A DNA stretch of 64,000 nucleotides from assembly GCA_963922205.1 (NCBI GenBank), contig CAWUHX010000012.1:62001-126000 (forward strand). Reading direction: 5' to 3'. Positions 22,813 through 32,800 of this stretch are shown in pieces. The stretch comes from Romanomermis culicivorax. Taxonomy: Eukaryota; Nematoda; Enoplea; Mermithida; Mermithidae. The stretch's first letter is position 1, and every line of letters begins with the position of its first letter. The translations under genes were made by a program, and so were the position numbers. The notes beneath the pieces were generated by a model. That model was not told the origin of the DNA. It ran no database searches and worked only from the letters and a program-made list of their open reading frames with translations.

Positions 22813-23403
22813 ATGATAATTCATTCACAAGAGATAGCAAGTCATTGCAATTTTGCCCATAATTACAGCAATGCAAATGACCAAGAAAAAGTTGAATACA
22901 AAGGCACTGTTGTAATACCTTACAGTGGCCAACTAACACAGAAACTGAAGCAAATATGTCACAAGTACAAGGTTCGACTAGTTGCCACAAGTAAAGACAC
23001 AATCAGGAAAAGAGTCGGCAAAGTAGCACCACCTAGAAACAAAGAAGATACACAGGGTGTAGTATACCAAGTACCTATGGCTCCATGCGGGGAAGTATAC
23101 ATAGGAGAAACGGACAGAACACCTAAGACCCGTATTGCAGAACACAGGAATGCCCTAAAGAACCTGAGCCTTGAGAAAAGTGGTGTGGCAGAACATTGCC
23201 TATCATGTGGATGTACACCCAATTTTGACAATACTACCATACTTGCCCAAGAGCCTAATGCCTACAAAAAGAAGATCAGAGAAACTATTGAGATGGAAAA
23301 AGTGGGGCCAAAAAATGTAGGTAGTAAGAGCATTGAAATAGGCCACATATGGAACCAAGCATTCCTTAGAAGAGCAACAGACAGGAACCCAAGTCTGAAC
23401 TAG
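22813..23403 (+). CDS. GIY-YIG endonuclease domain, C-terminal part of a Penelope-like RT
   Basis: A 196-residue open frame. Residues ~82-160 hold the GIY-YIG fold signature: VVYQVPMAPCGEVYIGETDR (the GVY and YIG strands with the Cys pair typical of Penelope elements), then TRIAEHRNALKN (catalytic Arg and EH), SGVAEHCLSCGC, and a Glu-rich end. In Penelope-like elements this domain follows the RT and nicks target DNA. The N-terminal ~80 residues (GQLTQKLKQICHKYKVRLV) resemble the RT-endonuclease linker. The RT itself (YxDD) is absent, so this is a 5'-truncated copy. The ORF is intact, suggesting a fairly recent insertion. Confidence 0.8.
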   Translation: MIIHSQEIASHCNFAHNYSNANDQEKVEYKGTVVIPYSGQLTQKLKQICHKYKVRLVATSKDTIRKRVGKVAPPRNKEDTQGVVYQVPMAPCGEVYIGETDRTPKTRIAEHRNALKNLSLEKSGVAEHCLSCGCTPNFDNTTILAQEPNAYKKKIRETIEMEKVGPKNVGSKSIEIGHIWNQAFLRRATDRNPSLN

Positions 23404-23445
23404 TACCCCCCAGTCAGGATATATAGCACTTCTAAACAAGTTACT

Positions 23446-23516
23446 ACCCTCGTGGCCCAGTGGTAGCACTCTAGACTCTCAATCAAACAACCAGAGTTCA
23501 ATTCCCTCCACCTGAG
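23446..23516 (+). other. tRNA-like segment (A and B boxes) in the Penelope tail
   Basis: TGGCCCAGTGG fits the Pol III A box (TRGCNNAGYNG), and AGTTCAATTCC, about 35 bases downstream, fits the B box. A weak acceptor-like pairing surrounds them. The anticodon stem does not pair well, so this is a tRNA-derived or decayed sequence, not a functional tRNA gene. Confidence 0.55.
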
Positions 23517-23543
23517 AATTTTGTAAAAGGAGTTTATAGTCAC

Positions 23544-23573
23544 CTGAGGAAGGTAGTAGGTAGATTACCGAAA
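23544..23573 (+). ncRNA. Hammerhead-like core motif (incomplete)
   Basis: CTGAGGA, then GGTA...TACC able to pair as stem II, then GAAA: the conserved order of a hammerhead ribozyme core. Hammerheads are known in Penelope-like elements. I could not find a convincing stem III and cleavage site, so it may be only a remnant. Confidence 0.3.
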
Positions 23574-23689
23574 CGTTCCATTACCATAACCACTGTATTA
23601 TTTGTTCATTGTGTGCCTATGGGCAGAATAAAAGTGTTATATAATTTTTATGCGATTGTAAGGCCAAGAAATGGAGAATCATAAAGGTC

Positions 23690-24405
23690 ATTTGGCCCCC
23701 ATATTTCATGTCCCCCACCCTAGAGCCAAAACGGTAAGAGCTAGAACCTTTGGGATTTTTCATAATTTTGGGTATAGGGGCAAACTGTGGGGTGCCTTTC
23801 GTCATTTCACCTCTATCTGCAAATGGTGCTCGGTGGGGCTCCAAAAACATTAAAAAAACGTACTTCTTAAGGGCCTCCAGTCCCAACATGCCACACAATG
23901 GGTGTGCCATATCCAAGTACCATACTTCGGCCTAAACATGTTGGGGGTGCAATCTCAAATGCGATTTTTCTATTTTTTAAATATGGCCTCAATTCAATTG
24001 TATGGTGGTCCAAAGACCCGGAAACCGTGAAATTCCACAATTTTGTTATATATTACTGGCTTCAAAAAAATAATTTTTTGCAGCATAATGCACTATAGTC
24101 TGTTTTTCTTGAAATGCTTCTAAATAATGAAAGTGAAAAGCAAGTAGTATTTTAGATTTTCACGATTTGCTGATAAACAATATGTCACATAGGACTGGAA
24201 ATTTGTGAGCATACTGGCCTAACTTTTAACAATTTTGCGAGTGAAAAGTTTTACAGCAAAAGCTCTATGTAAACGATTTTGATGACAGTATTGATTTGCG
24301 TCACTTTTCTATTTGGAAGCATTTTATAAAAAACAGACTATAGGGTGCCAAATTTTTTTTGCAGTTTCAATTGAACTGGTAGTCTTATTAGGATTTAGGA
24401 TTCAC
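23690..24405. repeat. Composite-family unique module, copy 2
   Basis: Inverted relative to 48160-48645. Shared landmarks: GAGCCAAAACGGTAAGAGCT, GGTGCCTTTCGTCATTTC, CTTCGGCCTAAAC and GCAGCATAATGCACTA. It is split at GCACTA by a family A MITE (24094-24343); the copy at 48160-48645 shows the unoccupied site. Confidence 0.75.
24094..24343 (+). mobile_element. Family A MITE inserted in the composite module
   Basis: Starts TATAGTCTGTTTTTCTTG and ends AAAAAACAGACTATAG. The homologous site near 48205 lacks it, which confirms the boundaries and a TA-type insertion. Confidence 0.85.
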
Positions 24406-24409
24406 AAAA

Positions 24410-25690
24410 TTTCATCCCGGGTGTAAACAAGTGTATCTTCATGATTTTTTGGTGGAAGGGGTTTTCGACCGCGCGGAATTCAATCACTACACAAAAAAAA
24501 TTATCCAGGATGTAAACAAGTGCATTTTCATGATTTTTTCGTGGAGGATGTTTTCAACCTTGGGAAATTCAATGAATCACTTTACTCAAAAAATTATCTG
24601 AAATGTAAACAAATGTATTTTTGTGAGGAGGGGTTTTCGGCTACGGAGAATTTGATGGATGCAGTCACATTAACCAAAAAAATTATCTTGAGTGTAAACA
24701 AGCCTATTTCAGCGATTTTTTGTTGAGGGGGTTTTCAACCACGTGAATTCCATGGTCATTTTAAATGAAAAATTATCCTGCATGTAAAACAAAGGTATTT
24801 CCAGGGTCTTTTTCCAGAAGGGAATTTCGACCACTGGGAATTCAACAAATGCGTTCACTTTACACAAAAAAATTATCCCGAGTGTAAACAAGTGTATTCT
24901 TGTAATTTTTGGAGGAAGGTGTTTCCGAATGGGGGTTATTCAATGGATGCAATTATTTTACACAACAAAAAATTATCGTGAGTGAAAACAAAAGTGTTTC
25001 CATGATTTTATCCTGGAAAAGGTTTTCGACCGCAGTGAATTCAATAGACGTGATCACTTCGCGCAAAAATTATACTACGTATAAACAACTGTATCCCTGC
25101 GATTTTTGTGGAAGTGGGTTTTCGGTTTTGGAGAATTCGATGGATGCAATCATGTCACACAAAAAATTATCCTGAATGTAAACAAACGAATTTTCCCGCC
25201 TGTTTGTTGGGAGGGGTTTTTGACCACGGGGGGAGGAGTGGAATTCAATGGATGCAGTCACTTTACATTAAAAAATTATCCCAGGTGTAAACAAGCGTGT
25301 TTCGGGATTTTTTGGTGGAGGGGATTCTGGACCAGGGGTTATTCAATGGATGCAGTCACCTTATACAAAAAAAAATTATTCCGAGTGTAAACAAACGAAT
25401 TTCCCTAATTTTCCTGGTGGAAGGAGGCTTTATGTAAGGTGATCACGCTCATTGAATTATCAACTACAGAGAATTCAATAGACGCGACCACTTTACACAA
25501 AAGATTATCTTATGTGCAAACAAATGTATTTCCGCGATTTTTGAGGGAAGGGGTTTCTGACCATGTAGAATTCAAGGGACGCGATCACTTGCACAAAAAA
25601 TTTTCTGGAGTGTAAACAAAGGTATTTCTGCGATATATTGGGTTGAGGGGTTTTTGATCATGAAGAATCCAATCAATATTCTAAGTACTA
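24410..25690. repeat. ~90-bp satellite array, copy 2 (about 14 units)
   Basis: Successive GTGTAAACAA motifs are 88-100 bp apart. Each unit carries GATTTTTTGGTGGAGGGG, GTTTTCGACC, GAATTCAATGGATGC, CAC-TTACAC and AAAAAATTATCC. Units are 75-85% alike by eye. Short Cys/His-containing frames arise from the repeat and are not genes. Confidence 0.85.
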
Positions 25691-25845
25691 TGCAGTTTAC
25701 AGATCTTTTACTTCCGAAAGTGAGAATTCATAGCTTTAAGATTGTTTTTTACTCTTTCTTCGATGTGAAGATGGAAAAATTTAAAACTTCAATGTGCTTC
25801 TGTGACGGTTTTCACGCATGGTTGAGGCCCACTAAAAAAAGGTGG

Positions 25846-27229
25846 ACTAGTTCATTAGAAAATGCCCCGATGGGGCAGAAAAAAGAATATACTTGCTTAG
25901 ATAGTCACCAAGCTTGAAAAAGGAGCGGACTAGATTTTTGAGAGTTGGGTTAAAGTTGGAAAAAATTCACTTTTCTAATATTGGATTTTCATTTTTTCTC
26001 ATTAAAAAATTTTCGATGTCTGTGAAAAAGTATATTCTGCAGCTGAGTGCATCAACACACTTTCTAACCAAACATGTGCATCTCCGAAATGTTAAGGAGG
26101 GCACTTGGATGGACCCTGGTTTTTTGACGTTTTTTGAAATAACAAATTAAAAAAAGTTGGCCTAAAATTTTTTTTCATACAAAGTTTTCCAGTTTTAAAA
26201 CTCTTGGGGTAGTTTGCACCACCATGTCCCCCCTCACACATGTGTCCTTCCAACTCGTTGAACTTTTTCACTAAATTTAGTGTTAATAAAACAGTAATCC
26301 AGTGTGGAAAAGTGACAAATAAAATCTCACTCAGGTTTTTTAGAAGAAAAGCTACAGCACAAATTCCACTTAGAACTAAATTGATTGTGCAGGATCTATT
26401 TAATTCAGTCATTTTATCTAGCACATGGTATAGAATTCACTATTTTTTTATACAACACATGGTGTAGAATTTACTGATTAAAGGCTGTAAACAAATTTAT
26501 TCTCTTAATATAGGCGAAATCAAGTTATCACGAGTTTTTTTTTAAATATTGAACAAAATAGCAATTCACAGTTTTTGGATTTAAACTGAAACTTGCAGAA
26601 AGAGTACTTTTTGCAGGATTTCAGACGGGAAGCAATTTCACCCATCCCGATCGCTTCCGTCCTGCTCTCAAAACAGTCGTACTGTTGCCGTGGGAGTGCG
26701 AGTAGAGTGGGGGAAACGCGGGAACCGGATTTGGTGCACATATCTGATATAGGCATGGCTGAATCAGGAGCTTTTTAATGGCATTTTTGTATTCTTTACC
26801 CTGTTGCCCCATTTGCTTATGGTGCCCAATGACTGCAACCAAGGCTCAGTTGCACTAAAGCGGTCTAAGCTCGAGCTCAGAATAATCTCGAACAAAAAGG
26901 CGACTCGGTTTTATCTCAAGTTTGGTATAATGTCAGTGTCATCAGGATTATAACGAATTGAATGTCGAGATTATCCCCGGCCCGAGCTGTCTGGTTGCAC
27001 TAACATTTTTGCACAATAGGACACGATGCTGCATAATATACTTTTTCATAGGCATGAAAAATTTTTTAATGAGAATGAATGAAAATCCAATATTAGAAAA
27101 GTGAATTTTTTCCAACTTCAACACAAGTTGTTAAAAATCTAGTCCGCTCCTTTTTCAAGCTTGGTGACTATCCAAGCAAGTATATTCTTCTTTTTTCTGC
27201 CCCATCGGGGCATTTTCTAATAAACTAGT
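25846..27229. mobile_element. Composite-family TIR element, copy 2
   Basis: Bounded by ACTAGTTCATTAGAAAATG and its complement (CATTTTCTAATAAACTAGT), with CCCCGATGGGGC just inside each end. Arms are ~230 bp. The interior holds a GC-richer patch at 26620-26780 and a small repeat (26845-27000) with a counterpart at 46460-46640. Confidence 0.75.
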
Positions 27230-27720
27230 ATTATCTCATTCTGAAATTCATCAATAAATCTCGTTTCGTTTTTGTTGAACAAAATAACGAAACAAAAAAC
27301 GAGCGTCGTTTTATTGCTGTAATCTGCGCAATTGGAAACCAAACGAGCACAAATTTCGTTTCAATTCAAAAAATTGTTGAAAAAAATCGGCCGGGCCGAT
27401 AGGGCACGGACATATGTGCACTCATTTCTCCTACGATGATTTTCAAACAAACATACTTTTTTGTTTTTTTTTAAATTTCACGTGTCTTACATATAGCCCA
27501 CTTTTTTCGTTTTCACAATTTTTTATAACGACACGCCACATTTCATGTGTTTTTATTGCCGTATGGTCGAGATCATCTCGAGCTCGGATTTAAACCTCAG
27601 GTTCAGCTAATCCCAAGCTCGAACTTCTTAAAGTGAAACACAAAAAAGATGAAAGCGACGTGGCGCTGAGCTGAAACTCAGTTTCAAGCTAATCAAAATC
27701 CACGTGTCGGTAAAAAACCA
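27230..27720. other. Intergenic, MITE-like remnants only
   Basis: 27290-27370 is rich in CGAAAC/GTTTCG motifs. 27540-27640 resembles, in inverted form, the small repeat at 26845-27000 (GAGCTCGAGA, ACTTTAAG). No gene was recognised. Confidence 0.4.
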
Positions 27721-28145
27721 CTAATTTTGATTCAGAAGAAATTGAATACTTCTGAAAAAATTAAAATTTTTCATGAAAATTTTTTTATTGTTTTTTAAAT
27801 TTAGTTTACATCGCGACCAGAACTTCTCATTCGAATATGCTTTCATCGGATTCGATCTATTCAGGAAATGAAGAATATGTAGTTGATTTCCTGCTTCATC
27901 TGCGTTTAAATCGTCCAAAAAATAAACAAAATTTTTTGTTAAGCAACTAATAAACCAACGAAGCAATCGCAAAAAACGGATTCAATCGGCTTTTTAAACC
28001 TGGGGTTGGGCGGGATTGAAAACTTCAATTATCACCGATTATAATAATCCCGATTATAATAATCTAGCTTGCTGACGAGCATACAGATTGTTTTAATCCC
28101 CGATTAAACTAATCGGAGTTTTATCGGCCAACGAGCATACCGGCC
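27721..28145 (-). pseudogene. PIF/Harbinger relic: transposase N-terminus and right TIR
   Basis: The minus-strand frame carries NRSNPMKAYSNEKFWSRCKL, clearly related to the first transposase exon at 40990-41212 (NRTNPLEKYSDIQFWSRYKL). The element end at ~28129-28145 (AACGAGCATACCGGCC followed by TTA) matches the Harbinger terminus TTCGTGCATACGGCCC+TTA. Subterminal GATTATAATAATCC repeats lie just inside. The DDE core is absent, so the copy is dead and internally deleted or truncated. Confidence 0.65.
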
Positions 28146-28148
28146 TTA

Positions 28149-28511
28149 AGGCCCTGTCATACTTCGCCGCGCGGCGCCGTGCGGTACCAGCCGGCGCCGC
28201 GCGGCGCCGGTTGTCCTATTCATACTAAAATGCGGCGCCGGTAGGCGCCGCGCGGTACCGCTTTTGAAGTATGAATAGGTTTTTGTAATTTTTGCGGCGC
28301 CCCGTCAGGTTTCAACTAAACCAATACACATTTTTGAGAAGAGCAAAATCCAAAAGTAAAAAAGCGGCGCCGTACGGCGCCGCGCGGCGAAGTATGACAA
28401 GCCACCGCACGGTACCGCGCGGCGCCGCCTGTTAGTATGAATAGGACAATCGGCGCCGCGCGGCGCCGGCCGGTACCGCACGGCGCCGCGCGGTGAAGTA
28501 TGACAGGGCCT
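28149..28511. mobile_element. GC-rich foldback MITE with TTA target duplication
   Basis: Inverted ends AGGCCCTGTCATACTTC...GAAGTATGACAGGGCCT are flanked on both sides by TTA (28146-28148, 28512-28514). The arms are packed with nested palindromes such as GGCGCCGCGCGGCGCC and CGGTACCG, so nearly the whole 363 bp can fold on itself. The TTA duplication fits PIF/Harbinger mobilisation. The GC content contrasts sharply with its surroundings. The right end of a Harbinger relic abuts its left TTA. Confidence 0.85.
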
Positions 28512-28514
28512 TTA

Positions 28515-29300
28515 GACGCGTACATCCACTTTTCGTATGTCCGAAGGGATCACTAACAATCAATCCCTGTAGCCAATTTTTTTCTATATCAAACTTGAAA
28601 CACTGGAAAATGCTTAGACAGAAAAAACAATCGTCCTTCGATGCACCCTTTTTCGCAAATTTACAGTAGAAGATAGACTTACAACTTGATAAAAAAGATG
28701 TCCACGTGTATTGCAGCTCTTTCATTAGAAAAACCGCCTGTTTACGTTTCACGTCTCAAACATACCAATTACCCTATCCATACTCGATTGATTTTCACAC
28801 TAAACTCGACTAAAAGAACGTTGCTAACGTCGAACTTACTTCTCCAAATTCATTTAACAGTATCGAAGGTCAGTACTGTGATTTTTCTCACCATTTTCAC
28901 ACGATACAGAATCGACGAAAAAGGAAGTAATAAGAACACTTTTAATCTGAAATACGAAATAGTAGCTGAATCCTATTATCAGAAGAGTATCTGCAATGTC
29001 AGGTAAAAGTTTACTTTGGTCTCACTGAGACTGCAGAAAGAGTGTGAAAAATAAAGTATTATTTCTCAAATTTAACCATTTTCGTGGAGAAAAAATTTTT
29101 GATGTTGTAATTATGCAATATATTTAAAATGTCGTAAGTTTACATCATGCAGTTTACGACTCTCAGTTTCGGGGGATTGAAAATCATTTCATCATAAAAC
29201 TGGCTGGAGAGCGGTCGGTTTTTGCGGTCGCTCTTTCAATCGATTCGAAATTCGAAGCTTTCACACGCAAGGTATAGTACCACAAACTTTTGACCTCGAA
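28515..29300. other. Upstream region of the plus-strand phosphatase gene
   Basis: AT-rich, presumably with the promoter. Open frames on both strands have no recognisable motif. Confidence 0.35.
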
Positions 29301-29306
29301 TTTCAG
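29301..29306 (+). promoter_or_regulatory. 3' splice site just upstream of the phosphatase start codon
   Basis: TTTCAG preceded by a T-rich stretch, ending 20 bases before the ATG at 29326. It could be a cis acceptor for a 5' UTR intron, or a spliced-leader acceptor if the host trans-splices. Confidence 0.35.
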
Positions 29307-29325
29307 TACCAGGCCAAAGAAAAAA

Positions 29326-29820
29326 ATGTCGTCCAAAAAAACGAGCGGTGCCTCGTCGGCGGCCTCGTCCAGTAAACCGTCGTCTTCCTCAGCAGCGTCG
29401 ACGTCCGGCTCTAGCGCCAGTTCTTCTTCGGCCGCTTCAGGGAAGTCATCATCATCAGCCGCTCCATCCGGTAAATCGTCTTCGGCGGCGACGTCCGGTA
29501 AATCGTCTTCAGCGGCGACTTCCGGTAAATCGTCTTCGGCGGCGACGTCCGGGAAATCATCTTCGACCGCTTCGTCGGGCAAATCATCCTCTTCGGCCGC
29601 TTCAGGAAAATCGTCTTCAGCGTCGTCGTCAGGTGCGTCCTCGAGCAGCGCTTCGTCATCAGGCGCGTCGTCCAGCAGATCGTCATCAGGCGCGTCGTCC
29701 AGCAGATCGTCATCCGGCGCGTCGTCCAGTAAATCTTCGTCCGGCGCGTCGTCTAGCAAATCGTCGTCCGGAGCATCATCGTCGAAATCCAAAGCTGGTG
29801 ATCAAACTGAAAAGGATTTG
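29326..29820 (+). CDS. Phosphatase exon 1: Ser-rich repetitive N-terminus
   Basis: ATG at 29326; donor GATTTG|gtgagt at 29820/29821; 165 codons. The repeats are SGKSSSAAT-like units, then SSSGASSSRS/K units, encoded by a GC-rich coding minisatellite. The end (KAGDQTEKDL) is normal-complexity sequence leading into the next exon. Predicted disordered and basic. The minus strand is open as an Asp/Ala-rich frame only because of codon composition. Confidence 0.8.
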
Positions 29821-32800
29821 GTGAGTTTTGGACCAGTCATACTGTAGCTTATTGTGTAGCCGATTTGTTTCCCTTTTGTTGATTATCTACGTATGAAAAA
29901 TTTCGCTTTTTGTTGGGGATGTACTGAATGGCAAGAGTGGTCCATGCTAGTAAACCAGAAATTATCCAGTTCAGCCAAGAGAGTCAAATTTCACAATCAT
30001 GAATTAAGAAATGATTATTTGATAAAAATCATTTACATATTTCATCTGTGAGTTGCACCGTAGCAGTTTACTATACTCAACTTACTTTTATGAGATGCAG
30101 TAGATAAGTTTCAGTACTTATGGTATTTGAATTTGTTATACCACTGAAATTTGGAAATATGGCTGCTGCAAATTATTTTTCATTGAAATATACTATACTT
30201 AAACTCCTTTTCGATGAACTTCTACGTTCATATCTCAAAATTTCAATCAATCTATCAGAAAGGTTTCAAATGAATCGCAAAAAAAGACTACACCAATGGA
30301 AAAGCAATAACTACTTATTCGATATTTACACCCTGTAAAATAACCCCCATATTAAAAACCCCGCCATTTCGACGCCCGACATTATATAATTTCATATGCA
30401 AAAAAATAAAAAATCGGCATTATTTCTTCACTCGCTTTTTTAGGTTTTAGTCGTTGTGAAAGTGTATATAAAGAAAGAATAAAATGCACTGCTAATAAGA
30501 GAAAGAAAAAAGAGACAGGAAAAGAGCTGCAAAAATAAAAAATAATTGCAGAAGATGAAGAGGGCGTTTTTCTACTGAAAATGTCGAAAGTGATGCTTCA
30601 GAAAGCATATGATTGTGTCCCGTTACCTCAAGTGTCCCGTTACTCCAAGTGTTCCGTTACGCCGAGTATACCGTTACTCCGATTAATGCAATAAATTCCT
30701 TAACTCTAAGTAATGTAATTTTTTTGCAGAAATAGGATATCCCATTATTCCAACAATGCTATATGAATCTTCTAAAATTTCCCTTAGATACTTTAACACT
30801 TTAACATAACAACTTAAACAAACACTTGAGCAAAATACAGAAAACGAAAGAAAAATAAATACAGAGGAAAGTATCAGACAAAGAAAGAGCAGCATGAACA
30901 CAAACTAAAACATTAACAAAGACACAGAAAACAAAGAAAAGTAATAGTTAAAAAAAGAAAATGATAAGAAGTAAAGGAAATGAAGAAAACTGAACAAAAA
31001 AATAAAACGAAAAAAACGCAGTTTGACGCCGAAACAACCGGCGCCAGCGCCCAAATGATCCAGTGCGAACTGGCTGGCCGAAGTGTAGCATCGAAACCGC
31101 GGCGCCGTAACGTTGTCTTAGAGAAACCGTTGTGCAATGATAAAAATTGAGAACCAAGGATATATGCACGAGTCAGTAATTTGATTATATAACTTTTCAA
31201 AAAAAATGAAGCACCCTAATTTTTTGATGCAACATGAGTGCAGGACATTATTCATAGTTTCCCCTGTAGCGCACTTTGCAACATACCTTTTTTATGCATG
31301 ATAGCCATTTGGACATGCTATCGAACAATGCGTATTGTGTTTATACCTATATTTATTTTTTTTGTTTTTTTTCTATATTAGCGTCAGTGTAACCTGAAAA
31401 AAACTTTTTCTGAGGATGGTACCGAATATCGTACTCTTTTGAACGGGTTTTTCGATTCTTATTGCAATTTTAAAAATATATAGCATTGTTGGAGTAGCGG
31501 GACACATGGTGTAATGAGAATTTAAAAAATATAGTTATAGCATTCTTGGGCTAATGGGACGCTTGGAGTGGCGGGACACTAGGTAAAACGGAACACTTGG
31601 AGTAAAGGGACATAAAATGCAAGAAATAAAAAATAGCTAATTATAGTCTTTTTTCTTGAAATGCTTCCAAATTATGAGATCGAGAAGCAAGCACTATTTC
31701 GGACTGTTAAGATTTTCAGCTAAACCGTATGTCACATAGGGTAGAAAACCTGTAGATTCATTCAATAAACCTTCGGCTATGTTTTGTAGTCAAAAGATTT
31801 TGTAAAAGATTTCAACGACAGTGCTGATTTTTGTCAATTTTCACTTTACAAGCATTTCGTAAAAAACAGGCTATAGGTTAAGCAGTTTTATTTTCACACG
31901 TAAAAATATTAGACAGAACAAATTATAACCATGGATTCGTTATAAAGTTTTTACTGTCGTTTTGCGACGCAAAAAATAAGAATAAATTTATATAGAGAAC
32001 GCATGAGATGAAAAAAGAAAGAAAATTAAGAAAATTGAAGAAAAATTAACGAAAAGAAAAAGTTTGGTCCGAAATGACCGATGCCGAAATGGCTGGCGCC
32101 GAAACGTCCCTTTCGGATTTCACCACGTTTCGTTGTGTAAATACGTGGTGTTACATTTATTGAACTTATGTAAATTTGAATGCAAACAGATTCTTAAGAA
32201 CCATGCAATGTAATGTTGATATGCCTCACAACAGGGAAAATGTACACATTATTATGGTAAATAAAATTAATTTAAGTCTAACCAATGAAAGTAAAGATTC
32301 GCCACTGATTTTTCGTTAACCTAATTACGATCAAAGTCCAATCAATTAAATTGAACGGCCAGGTCCACAAGCCATTAAAATATTCATGAAATTGATTGGG
32401 ATTAGAGTAAGGATAACTGGAAGAAAAATCTTTCCACTCCGATTTTTGAAAGACGAAATCTTACAGAGCGAAATTGCGCCTCCGGCTCCGTCAGCCTCCC
32501 AATACAACGTGGGCGTGTCGGCGGCGGCGTCGGCCTACGCCAAATCGGTGCGTAATTTCGACAATTATTCCTGCGTGGGTCCTGTGAAGAAAGATGCCGA
32601 CAAATCGTTCGCCAAGGCCGTCCAGCAAATGCAGGCGGCCAGCAGATTGGGCCCTGCGGGAGGCGGCAGCGTCATGGCCAAGAAGACGGGCAAGCGAGCG
32701 TTCATCATGCGCCACGGCGAACGCATGGACCGTCTGTTCCCCGAATGGTTGACCATGGCTATTACCGACCAAGTAAGCTGTTTGCAAAAGACACCGTACC

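Larger units (their letters stand above)
22550..23650 (+). mobile_element. 5'-truncated Penelope-like element
   Basis: It contains a GIY-YIG endonuclease ORF (22813-23403), a tRNA-like segment and a short A/T-rich 3' end, inserted next to the 869-bp element inside composite copy 2. No reverse transcriptase was seen upstream, so most of the element is missing. Confidence 0.65.
21648..27229. mobile_element. Composite repeat, copy 2 (inverted, heavily nested)
   Basis: Read left to right: distal end TCATAGGTGGCGCG... (21648-21680), later insertions (21681-23689), unique module (23690-24405, itself interrupted by a family A MITE), satellite array (24410-25690), linker (25690-25845) and TIR element (25846-27229). 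This is the reverse of 46061-48645. Removing the insertions leaves the same order and content, which shows they are one unit. Confidence 0.7.

Noticed and set aside
23446-23516. Functional tRNA gene
   Set aside because: A and B boxes are present, but the anticodon arm does not pair and it lies inside a Penelope tail.
24410-25690. Series of short frames with regularly spaced Cys and His, zinc-finger-like, or a possible CRISPR-type array
   Set aside because: Tandem ~90-bp satellite without constant repeats or variable spacers. Frames shift between units, and Cys/His positions follow the DNA repeat.
29184-29792. 202-residue Asp/Ala-rich minus-strand open frame, acidic repeats
   Set aside because: Antisense of the Ser-rich phosphatase exon (TCG/TCC codons read as CGA/GGA/GAC-type). 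The plus strand has the ATG, the splice donor and in-phase continuation.
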